Positions 31,019 through 41,749 of a stretch of 64,000 bases of DNA are shown piece by piece (the first letter of the stretch is position 1; each line of letters starts with the position of its first letter). Made by a program: the position numbers and the translations under genes. Location of the stretch: positions 1 through 64,000 of the forward strand of contig CALICM010000005.1 of the NCBI GenBank assembly GCA_938049225.1. The letters run 5' to 3'. The notes beneath the pieces are model-generated. The model saw only the letters and a program-made list of their open reading frames with translations, was not told the DNA's origin and ran no database searches. The DNA is from an uncultured Paracoccaceae bacterium (GTDB taxonomy: Bacteria > Pseudomonadota > Alphaproteobacteria > Rhodobacterales > Rhodobacteraceae).

Positions 31019-31942
31019 TTAAGGGTCACCCACGCGCATGATCTCCCACTCTAGGTTGATGTTGAAACAGTCTGAAACTCTTTTCCTGACCGCCTCGCCC
31101 AACTCCTCGAGGTCTGTGGCAGAAGCGTCACTTTTGTTAATTAAAAAATTCGCGTGCTTCACGCTCATCTGCGCCCCGCCGCGGATGGCACCTTGCATGC
31201 CCGCGTCCTGGATCAGCTTCCACGCCTTCAGGTCATGCACATCATCGCCCCGACCGGTCGAGCTGTATCCAGCAGGGTTTCGAAACGTCGACCCGGCCGA
31301 GCGTTCCTTGACCGGCTGCGTTTCGGCCCGCTTGGCCAGCGCCGCCTCCATCCTTGCCTCAATGTCCTTTGGCGCGTCCTGCGCGCCTTCGAACACGGCA
31401 TCGATCAAGATCATATCCGGCGGCAACGCCGTTGATCGATACGCGAACCCCATATCCGCAGGACCCAAGGTGACCAGAGTGCCATCGCGCGACACAGCCC
31501 GCGCTTCGACAAAGACATCCGCGACATAAGATCCATAACAGCCCGCATTCATCCGGCACGCGCCGCCAACGGCCCCTGGGATGGTTCGCAAAAACCCCAG
31601 ATCGATCCCCGCCGACGCCGCCCGCCGCGCGACATGGGCGTCCAACAGCGCGGCCCCGGCACGCACACGGGTGTCGCTAAGCACCTCGAACCCACTGAAC
31701 CCCCGTCCTAAACGGACCACGACACCGCGGATGCCGCCGTCACGAATGATCAAGTTCGAGCCGACGCCCAGGGGGAACACCGGCACATCCTTCGGTAGTG
31801 CTGCGAGAAACGCCTGCAGGTCCTCAAGATCCGCGGGCTGAAATAGCCACTCGGCCGGGCCGCCGACGCGTAGCCAGCTTAGCTCGGCCAGGGGGCGCCC
31901 CGGCGTGAGCACCCCGCGCACGCGGGGCATCGCATCGGTCAT
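31019..31942 (-). CDS. murB: UDP-N-acetylenolpyruvoylglucosamine reductase
   Basis: [44 protein letters not shown]. Confidence 0.95.
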   Translation of the reverse strand: MTDAMPRVRGVLTPGRPLAELSWLRVGGPAEWLFQPADLEDLQAFLAALPKDVPVFPLGVGSNLIIRDGGIRGVVVRLGRGFSGFEVLSDTRVRAGAALLDAHVARRAASAGIDLGFLRTIPGAVGGACRMNAGCYGSYVADVFVEARAVSRDGTLVTLGPADMGFAYRSTALPPDMILIDAVFEGAQDAPKDIEARMEAALAKRAETQPVKERSAGSTFRNPAGYSSTGRGDDVHDLKAWKLIQDAGMQGAIRGGAQMSVKHANFLINKSDASATDLEELGEAVRKRVSDCFNINLEWEIMRVGDP

Positions 31943-32202
31943 CCGCGCCACCGATAGGCAATCCGTGCGGCCAGCCAGGCCAATGCGGCGACGCAGACCG
32001 TCAATCCAGCAGCCAAACCAACGATCACCCCCACCTGGTCCGAGATCAGACCGATCCCCGCCCAAACGGCCGCTGGCCCCAATGCAAGAACCCAAGCCAC
32101 CCGGCGATAGACCGCCTTGGGCAACACCTGTGCCATGAGAAAAAAGGTCACGAACATCAACAACGGGACAGCCAGCAAATAGAGCAGCATCGGTGTCTGC
32201 AT
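31939..32202 (-). CDS. Hypothetical small membrane protein in dcw cluster
   Basis: 87 aa with several hydrophobic segments; overlaps the murB start by 4 nt, suggesting translational coupling. Confidence 0.7.
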   Translation of the reverse strand: MQTPMLLYLLAVPLLMFVTFFLMAQVLPKAVYRRVAWVLALGPAAVWAGIGLISDQVGVIVGLAAGLTVCVAALAWLAARIAYRWRG

Positions 32203-32212
32203 CATCAGCCCC

Positions 32213-32467
32213 TTACAATCCCCGGTGCGATGCAAACCGCCGCAACCATGCCCCCACATACCGCAAAGGCCACCGCAAGATCGAAGCCCCGGCGACCCCC
32301 ACGATTAGCGCCACCTGCCATCCATTTTGTACCCCCACATACCCCACAATTGGCAGCCCCGTGGCGATCAGTGCATAGGCCTGTGGCCAGTGGCTGCGCT
32401 TTGAGGGCAGCATCGCCACCACATTGGCGATAACAGCCCAAAGACACGCCAACAGAAGCGATGTCAT
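32213..32467 (-). CDS. DUF2484 family protein (copy B)
   Basis: Small membrane protein [34 protein letters not shown]...ILRWPLRYVGAWLRRF. Confidence 0.75.
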   Translation of the reverse strand: MTSLLLACLWAVIANVVAMLPSKRSHWPQAYALIATGLPIVGYVGVQNGWQVALIVGVAGASILRWPLRYVGAWLRRFASHRGL

Positions 32468-32715
32468 TGCTGCCCCCGCAACCGACGCCACAGGTATTTC
32501 GCCGCAAACAGCGCCGGATAGCGATAGATCGACAGCGCCGCCAGAAACAGCAAGACCGCCCAGAGCACGCCGAAATCAACGGCCACGGCGACCAGCACCG
32601 CCGGAAACAGCACCAACATCGCCACAGCATAGGGTTTGTGTTGTGGAAAAGGCATCAGGGCCACCAGCGAGACCAAGACGACCCAAACCAACCCCAATGC
32701 AGCGCTCCAGATCAT
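32464..32715 (-). CDS. DUF2484 family protein (copy A)
   Basis: Small membrane protein [34 protein letters not shown]...[20 protein letters not shown]; overlaps both neighbours by 4 nt. Confidence 0.8.
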   Translation of the reverse strand: MIWSAALGLVWVVLVSLVALMPFPQHKPYAVAMLVLFPAVLVAVAVDFGVLWAVLLFLAALSIYRYPALFAAKYLWRRLRGQQ

Positions 32716-34112
32716 GCGTCCGTCAGCGCCTCCGGCAGATCATGCGCCCAGCCCGAGATGCTGCCCGCGCCCAGACATACGACCATATCCCCCGGCTCGG
32801 CCACCTCGCGGATAAATCCGGGTAAACCTGCCTCGTCATCCAGGGCCACCGCCTGCCGGTGCCCATGCGCCTTAAGCCCCGCGACCAGGCTGGCACGATC
32901 CGCCCCTTCGACCGGGGCTTCGCCAGCGGCATAGATATCCGCGATCGCCACCACATCGGCGTCGTTGAAACAGGTGCAAAACTCTTCGAACAAATCGGAC
33001 AAGCGGCTGTAGCGATGCGGCTGATGTACCGCGATCACCTTACCACTGGTCGCCTGCCGTGCCGCTTTCAGCACAGCCGCAATCTCAACCGGGTGATGCC
33101 CATAATCATCGATGATCGTCACGCCACCAACCTCGGCCACCTTGGTAAACCGCCGATTAACACCGCCGAACCCGTCCAAAGCGCTGCGGATCTCGTCATG
33201 GCTCACGCCCAAATGCCGTGCCACTGCAATCGCTGACAGAGCATTCGAGACATTGTGGTCCCCCGGCATCGGCAAGCTGAGCCCATCGATCACATCGCCC
33301 TCGCCCGACAGCACCACATCGAACTTTGCCACCCCGCCTTCGTAGCGCAGATCCATCACCCGTACGTCCGCTTGCGGGTTAAACCCATAGGTGATCACCC
33401 GCCGATCATGGATCCGCCCAACCAGCGCCTGCACCTCAGGGTGATCGATGCAGCAGACGGCCACACCATAGAACGGGATATTGGACACGAAGGTATCGAA
33501 AGCCGCGCGCAGCGTATCGAAATCACCGTAGTGGTCCATATGTTCCGGGTCGATATTGGTCACAATGGCAATCGTCGCGGGCAGTCGGTTAAAGGTGCCG
33601 TCGCTTTCGTCCGCCTCGACCACCATCCATTCGCCCGCGCCCATCCGCGCATTGGATCCATAGGCATGGATGATCCCACCGTTGATCACCGTGGGGTCCA
33701 ACCCGCCGCCATCCAGCAGGGCGGCAACCATCGATGTCGTCGTGGTCTTCCCGTGCGTGCCAGCCACCGCCACGTTGTTCTTTAGCCGCATCAACTCGGC
33801 CAACATCTCGGCACGTCTGACAACCGGCAGCTTCAAGCTGCGGGCTGTATCCAGCTCGGCATTCCCCGGCTTGATCGCCGACGAGATCACGACCACCGCC
33901 GCCCCTTTCAGGTTCGCCGCCCGCTGTCCAATGAAGATCGTCGCACCCCGTTCCGCCAAACGCCGCGTGATTGGACTCTCGCGCAAATCCGATCCCTGCA
34001 CCCGATAGCCATGGTTCAGCAGAACCTCGGCGATGCCCGACATGCCGATGCCGCCAATCCCCACGAAATGGATCGGTCCAATATCATGCGGCATGCGTGT
34101 CGCGGCATTCAT
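32712..34112 (-). CDS. murC: UDP-N-acetylmuramate--L-alanine ligase
   Basis: [48 protein letters not shown]. Confidence 0.97.
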   Translation of the reverse strand: MNAATRMPHDIGPIHFVGIGGIGMSGIAEVLLNHGYRVQGSDLRESPITRRLAERGATIFIGQRAANLKGAAVVVISSAIKPGNAELDTARSLKLPVVRRAEMLAELMRLKNNVAVAGTHGKTTTTSMVAALLDGGGLDPTVINGGIIHAYGSNARMGAGEWMVVEADESDGTFNRLPATIAIVTNIDPEHMDHYGDFDTLRAAFDTFVSNIPFYGVAVCCIDHPEVQALVGRIHDRRVITYGFNPQADVRVMDLRYEGGVAKFDVVLSGEGDVIDGLSLPMPGDHNVSNALSAIAVARHLGVSHDEIRSALDGFGGVNRRFTKVAEVGGVTIIDDYGHHPVEIAAVLKAARQATSGKVIAVHQPHRYSRLSDLFEEFCTCFNDADVVAIADIYAAGEAPVEGADRASLVAGLKAHGHRQAVALDDEAGLPGFIREVAEPGDMVVCLGAGSISGWAHDLPEALTDA

Positions 34113-34115
34113 CGA

Positions 34116-35207
34116 TCAGGATCCTTTCGCAAGCGTCTCGACCAGATCCGCCAAAACCTCGGCCGCGTCGGGTTTGCCCAAACGACGCGCCGCGGCGGCT
34201 GCCTGGGCCGCCCGGGTGGGATCGGCCAGAAAGCCCGCGATATGCCCGGCCAACACCTGGGGTGTCAATCCGTTTTCCGGCGCTAAAATCGCTGCTCCCG
34301 CGTCCACCATACCACGCGCATTCGACGTCTGCTCATCCCGGATCGCCTGCGCTAAGGGCACCAAAATCGCGGGGCGCCCGATCACCGTCAGATCCGCGAT
34401 CGTCGAGGCCCCGGCCCGGGAGATCACCAACTGCGCCCGCGCCAACCGTTGCGGCATATCATCGAAAAAGGGCCGGATGTCCGCCGGTAATCCCAGCACC
34501 ATAAAAGCGCTACGGACCTCGTCCTCATCCGCCTCGCGCGCCTGTTGGCTGATCACCAACCGCCCACGCAGATCCTCGGGCAGCAGCGCGATCGCCTCGG
34601 GCACGACTCGCATCACGCTGGCCCCCTGGCTGCCACCAAAAACAAGCACCTCAATCGGCCCATCCTCGCTGGGCGGATGATACCGGCAATCGGCCACAAC
34701 CCGCACTTTGGTCCGCACCGGATTGCCCACATGCCGACCCGGGATGCCGCCCGGGATCGTGGTTGGCCAGGTGCCGCAGGCAACCACATTCACCCGCTTT
34801 GCAAAGACCTGATTGACCCGCCCCAACACACCGTTCTGCTCGTGGATAAGTCGCGGCACGCGCAGAACCCAGGCCGCCGCCATCGCAGGCAGCGCCGGAT
34901 ACCCCCCGAACCCCGCCACCACAGCCGGTCGGTCGCGAAGCATCGCCCAAACAGCGCCCAAAATGCCAAGACCAATCCACAGCGGCACAACGGCTTTGGC
35001 CATCACCCCGCCGCGCGCAAAAGTGGCCGAGCGCAGCACCTGCCGTTCCACCGCCTCAGGGAAGCCACCGGCATAGCGCGCACCCCGCAGATCCGTGCTC
35101 AGCTTCACCCGCCAACCGCGGCGCAGCATCTCCTCGGCCAAGGCTTGCGCGGGGAACATGTGCCCCCCGGTGCCGCCCGCCGCGATCACAACCAACGGGG
35201 TCTTCAC
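34116..35207 (-). CDS. murG: Undecaprenyldiphospho-muramoylpentapeptide beta-N-acetylglucosaminyltransferase
   Basis: [52 protein letters not shown]. Confidence 0.97.
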   Translation of the reverse strand: MKTPLVVIAAGGTGGHMFPAQALAEEMLRRGWRVKLSTDLRGARYAGGFPEAVERQVLRSATFARGGVMAKAVVPLWIGLGILGAVWAMLRDRPAVVAGFGGYPALPAMAAAWVLRVPRLIHEQNGVLGRVNQVFAKRVNVVACGTWPTTIPGGIPGRHVGNPVRTKVRVVADCRYHPPSEDGPIEVLVFGGSQGASVMRVVPEAIALLPEDLRGRLVISQQAREADEDEVRSAFMVLGLPADIRPFFDDMPQRLARAQLVISRAGASTIADLTVIGRPAILVPLAQAIRDEQTSNARGMVDAGAAILAPENGLTPQVLAGHIAGFLADPTRAAQAAAAARRLGKPDAAEVLADLVETLAKGS

Positions 35208-36364
35208 CGACCCCGTCCAATAAACTCAGACAGATGATCCTGAGGCCGCGCCCGCGTCAGCGCCAAGAGCATGCCCATCGACAGCCCCGCCGCCAGCAAC
35301 GACGATCCACCGTAGCTTACGAACGGCAGCGTCATCCCCTTGGCGGGCAACAGCCGCACGGCGACACCCAGGTTGATCAAGGCTTGCATCCCAAACAGGG
35401 CCGCCAGCCCAGTGCCCGCCAGCCGCACGAAGGGGTCCCGCTCGCGCACCAGCCGCACGAACGACCGGATCACCACCATCGAAAACAGCACAATGATCAA
35501 CAGGCAGATCAGCAGCCCATATTCCTCGGCCGCGACCGCAATGATGAAGTCAGTATGCGCATCGGGCAGCGACCACTTCACCGTGCCTTCGCCCACGCCG
35601 ACGCCGAAAATCCCGCCCTCCTGAATCGCATTCCCGGCAAAGCCTATCTGGGTCCGATCCAGATCCGGGCTGAGGAACCCATCGATGCGCCGGGCCACAT
35701 GCTCGGAATTGGCATAGGCAAAGACGCCCGCCGCCAGCACGCCTGCGGCAACCAAAACCAGCAATAGAATTGGCGCACCGGCGATAAAATACATCAGCCC
35801 CCAACTGGCCAGGATCAAACAAGCCTGGCCAAAGTCCGGTTGCAGCGCCAGCATCAGCGCCAGCACAATCGCTGTGATAAACGACAGGGTCTTGCCCGGC
35901 GGTCCACCGATATCGGTACTCGCCGCCATCAGCCATGCGGCAAAAATCACGAACCCTGGTTTCAAGAACTCCGAGGGCTGCACGCTGGCGAAGCCCAGCG
36001 AGTACCACCGCACGGCACCCTTGCCGAAATCCGTGCCCAGCATCGGCAGCAGGGCCACCGCGACAGCGGCAATCCCAAACCCAAGGATCGCTTTGCGCCG
36101 GATCTGCGTGGGCGACAGCATCGAGGCGACAATCATCGCCACCAGCGCCACCATCCCAAAGACCGCCTGCCGCGTCACATAGTGAAACGGCTCCAACCCA
36201 TTGCGCTGGGCAAGCGGGGGCGAGGCCGCGAGCCCCAGCAACATCCCCACCAGAAACAAACCGACCACGGCCCCAAGCGACCAGCGATCCACCGTCCGCC
36301 ACCAACGCGGCAACAGCGGCTCGCCCGGCTTGGCGGCAACCGATCCATACACCATTTCGGTCAT
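35204..36364 (-). CDS. ftsW: Lipid II polymerase/flippase family protein FtsW
   Basis: SEDS family; [52 protein letters not shown]. Confidence 0.96.
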   Translation of the reverse strand: MTEMVYGSVAAKPGEPLLPRWWRTVDRWSLGAVVGLFLVGMLLGLAASPPLAQRNGLEPFHYVTRQAVFGMVALVAMIVASMLSPTQIRRKAILGFGIAAVAVALLPMLGTDFGKGAVRWYSLGFASVQPSEFLKPGFVIFAAWLMAASTDIGGPPGKTLSFITAIVLALMLALQPDFGQACLILASWGLMYFIAGAPILLLVLVAAGVLAAGVFAYANSEHVARRIDGFLSPDLDRTQIGFAGNAIQEGGIFGVGVGEGTVKWSLPDAHTDFIIAVAAEEYGLLICLLIIVLFSMVVIRSFVRLVRERDPFVRLAGTGLAALFGMQALINLGVAVRLLPAKGMTLPFVSYGGSSLLAAGLSMGMLLALTRARPQDHLSEFIGRGR

Positions 36365-36545
36365 AACGACCTGCCCTTAAACCGACGCCCTTCGGCGCCC
36401 CTGCCTCTGACTGCCCGCTTGTACCGCAGGTCTAGCCCCTGTCTTCCGCCGCGCAGCCTAGCCGGTTTCGCATCGGCACGCTAGTCCTTTGCCACCCTCT
36501 TCGCGCGGTCTCCGGCGCCCTAAACAACCGCATCACGGGCCGGGC

Positions 36546-37802
36546 TCACGTCAACCGCAGCCGCATCAATCCATAGCCAGCAACCCCAGCCATCCCCACA
36601 GCCCCAACCCAATACGGCAAACGCAGAGCCGCCTCGCGCCCCAGCCCAGGCTCGGCCCAGGCCACCAAAACGCCGCCCAGCAGGGCACCCAGCGGCATCA
36701 TTCCCCAGCCAAAGAACCGGTAAATGCTGTTCACCCGCCCCAGCAGCCCATCGGGGATCAACCGCTGGCGATAAGACACGGTCACCACATTCCACAGTAG
36801 TGAGGCAAAGGTCTCCAGAAACAACGCCATACCCGCAATTATAGGGTCCGAGGTCAACGCGATCACGACCAAAGGCACCGGGAACATCAACAGCGCCAAA
36901 TGCAGGCTTCGCTGCCGCCCCAGCAGATCCACGATCTTCGGACAGACCATACCGCCCAGCACGCCACCTGCAGCCCCTGCAATCAGCAACAGACCATAGC
37001 CTGCGGCCGACAGGCCCAGAACCTCCTGCGAGACCAGGATCAGAACCGTCACCGCCATAAAGGACGCCGCGTTCAACACCCCCAGCATCACCGCCAGTTG
37101 CAGGATCGCCCGATGTGCCAGCATCCAGCGCGCGCCCTCGATCACCTCCGCCCAGACCCTCTGACGCAGCGGCGCCACCCGGACCGGCATCGCCACGCAC
37201 CACATCACCCAAGCCGCCAGCCCGAATGTCACGGCGTTCATCAGAAAGGGCGCGGGCACCGCCCATGCAATCAAAACGCCCGCCAGCGGCGGCCCCAGGA
37301 ACGAGCCCATGATCAGTTCGACGCTCCAAAGCTGCCCGTTGGCCCGCTCCAGGTCTGCTGCCGGGATAACCGACGGCAGGGCGGTTTGTGCCGCATTGTC
37401 CCGCACCACCTCGGCCATGCCCAAAAAGAACGCCAACCCCGACAACGCCAGGATATAGGTCGTCGCGTCGCCTTGCCCCATGGGCAGGGCCGGAAAACTC
37501 AGGATTAGCCCGATGATCCCCGTTGTAAGCAACAGCCGGAACGCATCCGCCTGCACCATCAACCGCCGCCGATCGAACCGATCCGTGATCACCCCTGCTG
37601 GGATCGCGAACAACAACCATGGCAGCCGCGTCGCAAAAGCCACCAGCGAGATCAAAAGAGGGTCTCGCGTGATCAAGGTGGCCAACCACGGAAAGGCCAG
37701 CGCCGAAATCCCATCCCCTAAATTCGACACGGCCGAGGCCGAGAACATCAGCCGAAAATTACGATTGACCACCAGCAATGACATCCACACAACAGGGGCC
37801 AA
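36546..37802 (-). CDS. MFS transporter
   Basis: Multi-TM protein; FRLMFSASAVSNLGDGISALAFPWLATLITRDPLLISLV...GVITDRFDRRRLMVQADAFR. Confidence 0.9.
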   Translation of the reverse strand: MAPVVWMSLLVVNRNFRLMFSASAVSNLGDGISALAFPWLATLITRDPLLISLVAFATRLPWLLFAIPAGVITDRFDRRRLMVQADAFRLLLTTGIIGLILSFPALPMGQGDATTYILALSGLAFFLGMAEVVRDNAAQTALPSVIPAADLERANGQLWSVELIMGSFLGPPLAGVLIAWAVPAPFLMNAVTFGLAAWVMWCVAMPVRVAPLRQRVWAEVIEGARWMLAHRAILQLAVMLGVLNAASFMAVTVLILVSQEVLGLSAAGYGLLLIAGAAGGVLGGMVCPKIVDLLGRQRSLHLALLMFPVPLVVIALTSDPIIAGMALFLETFASLLWNVVTVSYRQRLIPDGLLGRVNSIYRFFGWGMMPLGALLGGVLVAWAEPGLGREAALRLPYWVGAVGMAGVAGYGLMRLRLT

Positions 37803-37999
37803 GGGACCGGTGCTGTCAACAGCCAGAGCGGGATAGGCCCCCCCAAGCTATGCCAAAGCAATCGGGATAAAGTATTTGCACACGCGACAGGCTGGGGCCC
37901 ACTCCCGCAGCGGGCAACCGTCCACCCGGGATCATCAAGGGCAAGGCACCTTTCTCGCAACTACCGATCCCTCAGAACACAGATCGCTTTGACAGCCGC

Positions 38000-38013
38000 T
38001 TGATCCGTATCAA
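38000..38013. promoter_or_regulatory. Putative FNR/FnrL box TTGATccgtATCAA
   Basis: Perfect match to TTGAT-N4-ATCAA, 57 bp upstream of the DksA-like start codon, in the divergent intergenic region with the MFS gene. Confidence 0.6.
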
Positions 38014-38070
38014 TGTGATGGGCCACGCGCCCCTGCTAGGGTCCCTCCACCTGAAGGGATGGAGGACACC

Positions 38071-38388
38071 ATGACGGCATGGAACGCCAAAAGGGTACAA
38101 CTGCAAGCGCGCCGAGACGAACTGACGGGGCGCTTGCAGCACTTTGAGGAGGCATTGGACGCGCCCGCCCCTCGCGACGCCGAAGACCGCGCAACAGAGC
38201 GCGAAGACGACGAGGTCATGGAACGGCTGGGCAACGCGGGGCTGGCCGAGATCGAGAAGATCGACGCAGCACTAGCCCGCATCAACGAGGGCACCTACGG
38301 CGTCTGTCAAAACTGCGGCGAGCAGATCCTTGCGGAACGGCTCAACGTTCTGCCCTACACCCCGCTCTGCCGCCGCTGTGCATCCTGA
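38071..38388 (+). CDS. TraR/DksA C4-type zinc finger protein
   Basis: AALARINEGTYGVCQNCGEQILAERLNVLPYTPLCRRCAS. Confidence 0.92.
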   Translation: MTAWNAKRVQLQARRDELTGRLQHFEEALDAPAPRDAEDRATEREDDEVMERLGNAGLAEIEKIDAALARINEGTYGVCQNCGEQILAERLNVLPYTPLCRRCAS

Positions 38389-38391
38389 CCG

Positions 38392-38628
38392 ATGTTCGAA
38401 ACCCTAAAAGCTTCGGTCTATGCGTTGCTGGACGAGATCATCGCCCAGCCCGAAGACCCCCATGCGCTGCAAGAGCGCCTGCGAGAGGAATTGCAACAAA
38501 TGCGCGCGCTCGGACAAGCCATGCCTCAAGACCTAGTGGCGCTCGAACACTGGCTGGACGACGCGCTAAGCCTTCCGCCCGAAACCCGCCCGCCGATGCC
38601 AGCCGAACTTTCGCAAAGGAAAACATAA
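38392..38628 (+). CDS. Hypothetical small protein co-oriented with the DksA-like gene
   Basis: 78 aa ORF starting 3 nt after the upstream stop. Confidence 0.65.
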   Translation: MFETLKASVYALLDEIIAQPEDPHALQERLREELQQMRALGQAMPQDLVALEHWLDDALSLPPETRPPMPAELSQRKT

Positions 38629-38660
38629 GGCGTGTTATCGTAGGCGGCGATTGGTCTTAC

Positions 38661-38762
38661 AGCGTTTCGCCTTTAACTTGAATCACCTAACGCTGCCTGA
38701 AATCATAGATTTCAACGCGTTAGGTGATGAGACATGTCTCAAGGTAAAGTCGAAACGCTTTA
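38661..38762 (+). repeat. Nested palindromic element, copy 2
   Basis: agcgtttcgcctttaacttgaatcacctaacgctgcctgaaatcatagatttcaacgcgttaggtgatgagacatgtctcaaggtaaagtcgaaacgcttta. Confidence 0.95.
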
Positions 38763-38916
38763 GTGTCGCTCCGCCCGATAGGAGTCATCGGGCAACATCA
38801 GACCGTTTCCATGGGCGGAGCTCATTCCGTACTCAACAAACCAAGTTTCAAGCAATTGGCTGTGGCCTACCGCGCCGCTTAACGCTCCGAGCCAATCGGC
38901 TCCAAGGCGTAGCCTG

Positions 38917-39025
38917 TCAGTTGTCGCGTACAATCAGCCAAACCGTGTGTAAATCGACAGTTGGATCCTCGGGCGCGAAATCCAACACGTGGCACCCCGC
39001 TTCGGTGATCAAAGCCTCATAGACT
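38917..39025 (-). pseudogene. Displaced C-terminal coding remnant of the methyltransferase, out of frame beyond the repeat
   Basis: Minus strand reads VYEALITEAGCHVLDFAPEDPTVDLHTVWLIVRDN*, a typical methyltransferase C-terminus, in a different frame from the 39625-start ORF. Confidence 0.75.
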
Positions 39026-39027
39026 TT

Positions 39028-39131
39028 AAAGCGTTTCGCCTTTACCTTGAGACATGTTTCGTCACCTAACGCGTTGAAATCTATGATTTCAGGCAGCGTT
39101 AGGTGATTCAAGTTTAAGGCGAAGCGCTCTA
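39028..39131 (-). repeat. Nested palindromic element, copy 3 (inverted relative to copies 1 and 2), inside the methyltransferase gene
   Basis: Reverse complement: agcgcttcgccttaaacttgaatcacctaacgctgcctgaaatcatagatttcaacgcgttaggtgacgaaacatgtctcaaggtaaaggcgaaacgcttta. Confidence 0.95.
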
Positions 39132-39625
39132 GGCGCCAGCGACGCGTGATAGACCGCCTCGCCCCCCACCTTCCCCATGACATCCCCATCGCGCGGCCCG
39201 GTTGTCATCAACAGCCGCCTACCCTGCGCCAAATGCGCTAGGATCCGCAGCAGGCACGGCCCTTGATCCTCTCGCTTGAGATGGAAGAAACTGTCCCAGG
39301 CAACAATCGCGGCAAACGGCTCGCCCAGATCCAGCACCCGCATATCGCCCTCGACCCACCGCGCGCCGGGTACCGCCGCCCGGGCCAGATCCAGCATCGG
39401 CCCCGCAAAATCTACACCGGTCAGCGCAAACCCTTGTGCATCCAACCAAGCCCCAATGGGCCGCCCCGAACCGCAGCCCAAATCCAGCACCGCCGCCCCA
39501 GCATCGAGCCCCACCGTCAGCCGTTTCAGCCATCCCAACTCGATCAGCGTCTTGCGCCGCTCCGCATCCCACTGTGCCGCTTGCCGCACATAAACGCCGC
39601 GCACCGCCTCGGGCGTGGCTGTCAT
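39089..39625 (-). pseudogene. Class I SAM-dependent methyltransferase, C-terminus replaced by element-encoded residues
   Basis: AVLDLGCGSGRPIGAWLDAQGFALTGVDFAGPMLDLAR motif I; ends ...GGEAVYHASLAP then RALRLKLESPNAA* read from the repeat. Confidence 0.8.
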
Positions 39626-41013
39626 ACCAACCCTTCGACCAGCCGCACAAAGGCATCCCCGCGCGCCTCGAAGCTGTCGAACTGATCGAAACTGGCGCAA
39701 GCGGGGGCCAGCAGCACCGTGTCGCCCGGTTCCGCCTCGGCCGCCGCCGCCGCGACCGCCACCTCCAGCGTTCCGCTGACCTCATGCGGCACCGCGCCCA
39801 GGGTAACCGCAAATGCGTCACCCGCCGCCCCGATCAAATAGGCCTTGGCGACCTTTCCGAACAACGGCGCCAGCGCCTCGATCCCGCCGGCCTTGGGCTC
39901 GCCACCCACGATCCAACGCACCCGATCAAAGGCCCTTAGCGCCTGCGCCGCCGCATCCACGTTCGTCGCCTTGCTATCGTTCACAAAGGTCACACCACCA
40001 CGGACCGCCACCACCTGGCTGCGATGCGCCAACCCCGGGTAGGACCGCAGCCCTTCCTCGATCTGACGCGGCCCCAAGCCCAACGCCCGCAACACCGCCC
40101 AAGCCGCACAGGCGTTCTGATGGTTGTGTGCGCCGGGCAGACTGGCAACCCCGCGCAGATCGATCGCGGCCACCTGCCGCCCCCGCCGCCACTCGGCTAA
40201 AAAGCCCTTGCGCGCGAACACCGACCAACCATCCTTGATCTGCACCGAGTTCGCGATCCGGATCACCGGGTCCCCATTCTCGGCCACCTCGCGCATTTGG
40301 CCCGCCAGGAACCGCCCCTCCGCCTGATCCACCCCGATCACCGACCGCTCTGGCCCGCCTTCCGCGAACAACCGCCGTTTGGCCGCGAAATACCCGCCGA
40401 TTCCACCGTGCCGCTCCAGATGATCCGGGCTTAGGTTCAAGAACACTGCGATATCCGGCGCCAAGGCCCGGGCCAGTTCGATCTGATAGCTGCTGAGTTC
40501 CAGCACCACGACCTGGCCGTCAGTGGCAGGCTCCAGATCCAAAACCCCGCGCCCGATGTTGCCACCCATCTGCACCGGCCGCCCAGCGGCCGTCAGACAA
40601 TGTGCGATCAAAGCGGTCGTCGTCGATTTGCCATTCGACCCGGTGACACAAACCACCTGGGGCATCCGCTCCATCACCTCCCAATCGGCGTCGCCAAAAG
40701 ACCGGAAGAACAGCCCCACATCGTTGTCGACCACGACCCCACGCGCCTGCGCCGCCGCGACGACCGGGTGCGGAGCGGGATACAAATGCGGGACCCCCGG
40801 GCTGACGACTAACGCCATCACGCCCTCCCACGCTGCATCCCGCCGCAGATCCGCCACCGCAAACCCCTCGGCCTCGGCCGGCCCGACATCGCCATCGTCC
40901 CAGCACACAACCTCGGCCCCACCAGCCCGCAACGCCCGCGCCGCCGTCAACCCCGAGCGGCCCAACCCCAGCACCGCCACCCGATGCCCAGCGTACCCTC
41001 GAACCGGGATCAT
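39622..41013 (-). CDS. murD: UDP-N-acetylmuramoylalanine--D-glutamate ligase
   Basis: [49 protein letters not shown]. Confidence 0.97.
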   Translation of the reverse strand: MIPVRGYAGHRVAVLGLGRSGLTAARALRAGGAEVVCWDDGDVGPAEAEGFAVADLRRDAAWEGVMALVVSPGVPHLYPAPHPVVAAAQARGVVVDNDVGLFFRSFGDADWEVMERMPQVVCVTGSNGKSTTTALIAHCLTAAGRPVQMGGNIGRGVLDLEPATDGQVVVLELSSYQIELARALAPDIAVFLNLSPDHLERHGGIGGYFAAKRRLFAEGGPERSVIGVDQAEGRFLAGQMREVAENGDPVIRIANSVQIKDGWSVFARKGFLAEWRRGRQVAAIDLRGVASLPGAHNHQNACAAWAVLRALGLGPRQIEEGLRSYPGLAHRSQVVAVRGGVTFVNDSKATNVDAAAQALRAFDRVRWIVGGEPKAGGIEALAPLFGKVAKAYLIGAAGDAFAVTLGAVPHEVSGTLEVAVAAAAAEAEPGDTVLLAPACASFDQFDSFEARGDAFVRLVEGLV

Positions 41014-41020
41014 ACCAGAC

Positions 41021-41063
41021 CCCACTTTGTCCTCAAAATATCCCCGCCGGAGGCTCCGGCGCC
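41021..41063 (-). repeat. Hairpin plus CGGGGATATTT motif, occurrence 1 (downstream of the SDR gene)
   Basis: Minus strand: ggcgccggagcctccggcggggatattttgaggacaaagtggg. Confidence 0.6.
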
Positions 41064-41092
41064 ACCCCCAAGCACCACACCTAAAAAACCCA

Positions 41093-41749
41093 TCACCACG
41101 CAATCACCTTACGGTCCCGAAAGAACCCGCCCGTCGGCCCATCCTCGGGCAGCGTCGCCAGCCATATCGCCGTCTCCGCGCCTTCCTCGGGGCTGCGCGT
41201 CGCCCCCGCACCGCCCATCCGGGTCCGCACCCAGCCCGGGCACATCGCGTTGACCTTCACACCGGGCGGCAAATCCCGCGGCAACGCTTTGGTCAGCGCA
41301 TTCAAAGACGCTTTCGCCACTCCATAAGCCCCCGGCCCCGCCAAACCTTCGGCAAAGCTGCCCCAGTCAGACGAGATATTTACAATGCGCCCCCAAGCAG
41401 TCTTGCGCCAGTGTCCCATATTCATGCGGATCAAATCAAAAGGCGCATGTACCATGACCAACATGGCGGTGGTAAATTCTGCGGGGTCCTCCAGCATCGA
41501 GACATCCTGCAACACACCCGCGTTGTTGACCAAGACGTCAACGCCGCCCAGGCCCTCCATCGCTTCGGAATAGACCTTGGGGTTCAGCAAATCCAAATGC
41601 ACAGAACGGCACCCCAAGTCCGCGGCCGCAGCACGCCCCAAATCTGGATCCCGAGCGCCAATCGTCACATCCAAACCGTAGGCAACCAGCCCGGCCGCGA
41701 TCGCGCGCCCGATCCCCCGATTCCCCCCAGTAACCAAAGCTCGCCGCAT
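41093..41749 (-). CDS. SDR family NAD(P)-dependent oxidoreductase
   Basis: [53 protein letters not shown]. Confidence 0.93.
   Translation of the reverse strand: MRRALVTGGNRGIGRAIAAGLVAYGLDVTIGARDPDLGRAAAADLGCRSVHLDLLNPKVYSEAMEGLGGVDVLVNNAGVLQDVSMLEDPAEFTTAMLVMVHAPFDLIRMNMGHWRKTAWGRIVNISSDWGSFAEGLAGPGAYGVAKASLNALTKALPRDLPPGVKVNAMCPGWVRTRMGGAGATRSPEEGAETAIWLATLPEDGPTGGFFRDRKVIAW

Noticed and set aside
38651-39022. 123-aa plus ORF spanning palindromic element copy 2
   Set aside because: Not treated as a real gene; most of it is the repeat plus antisense of the methyltransferase remnant. Its peptide is used only as evidence that the element is open in that frame.
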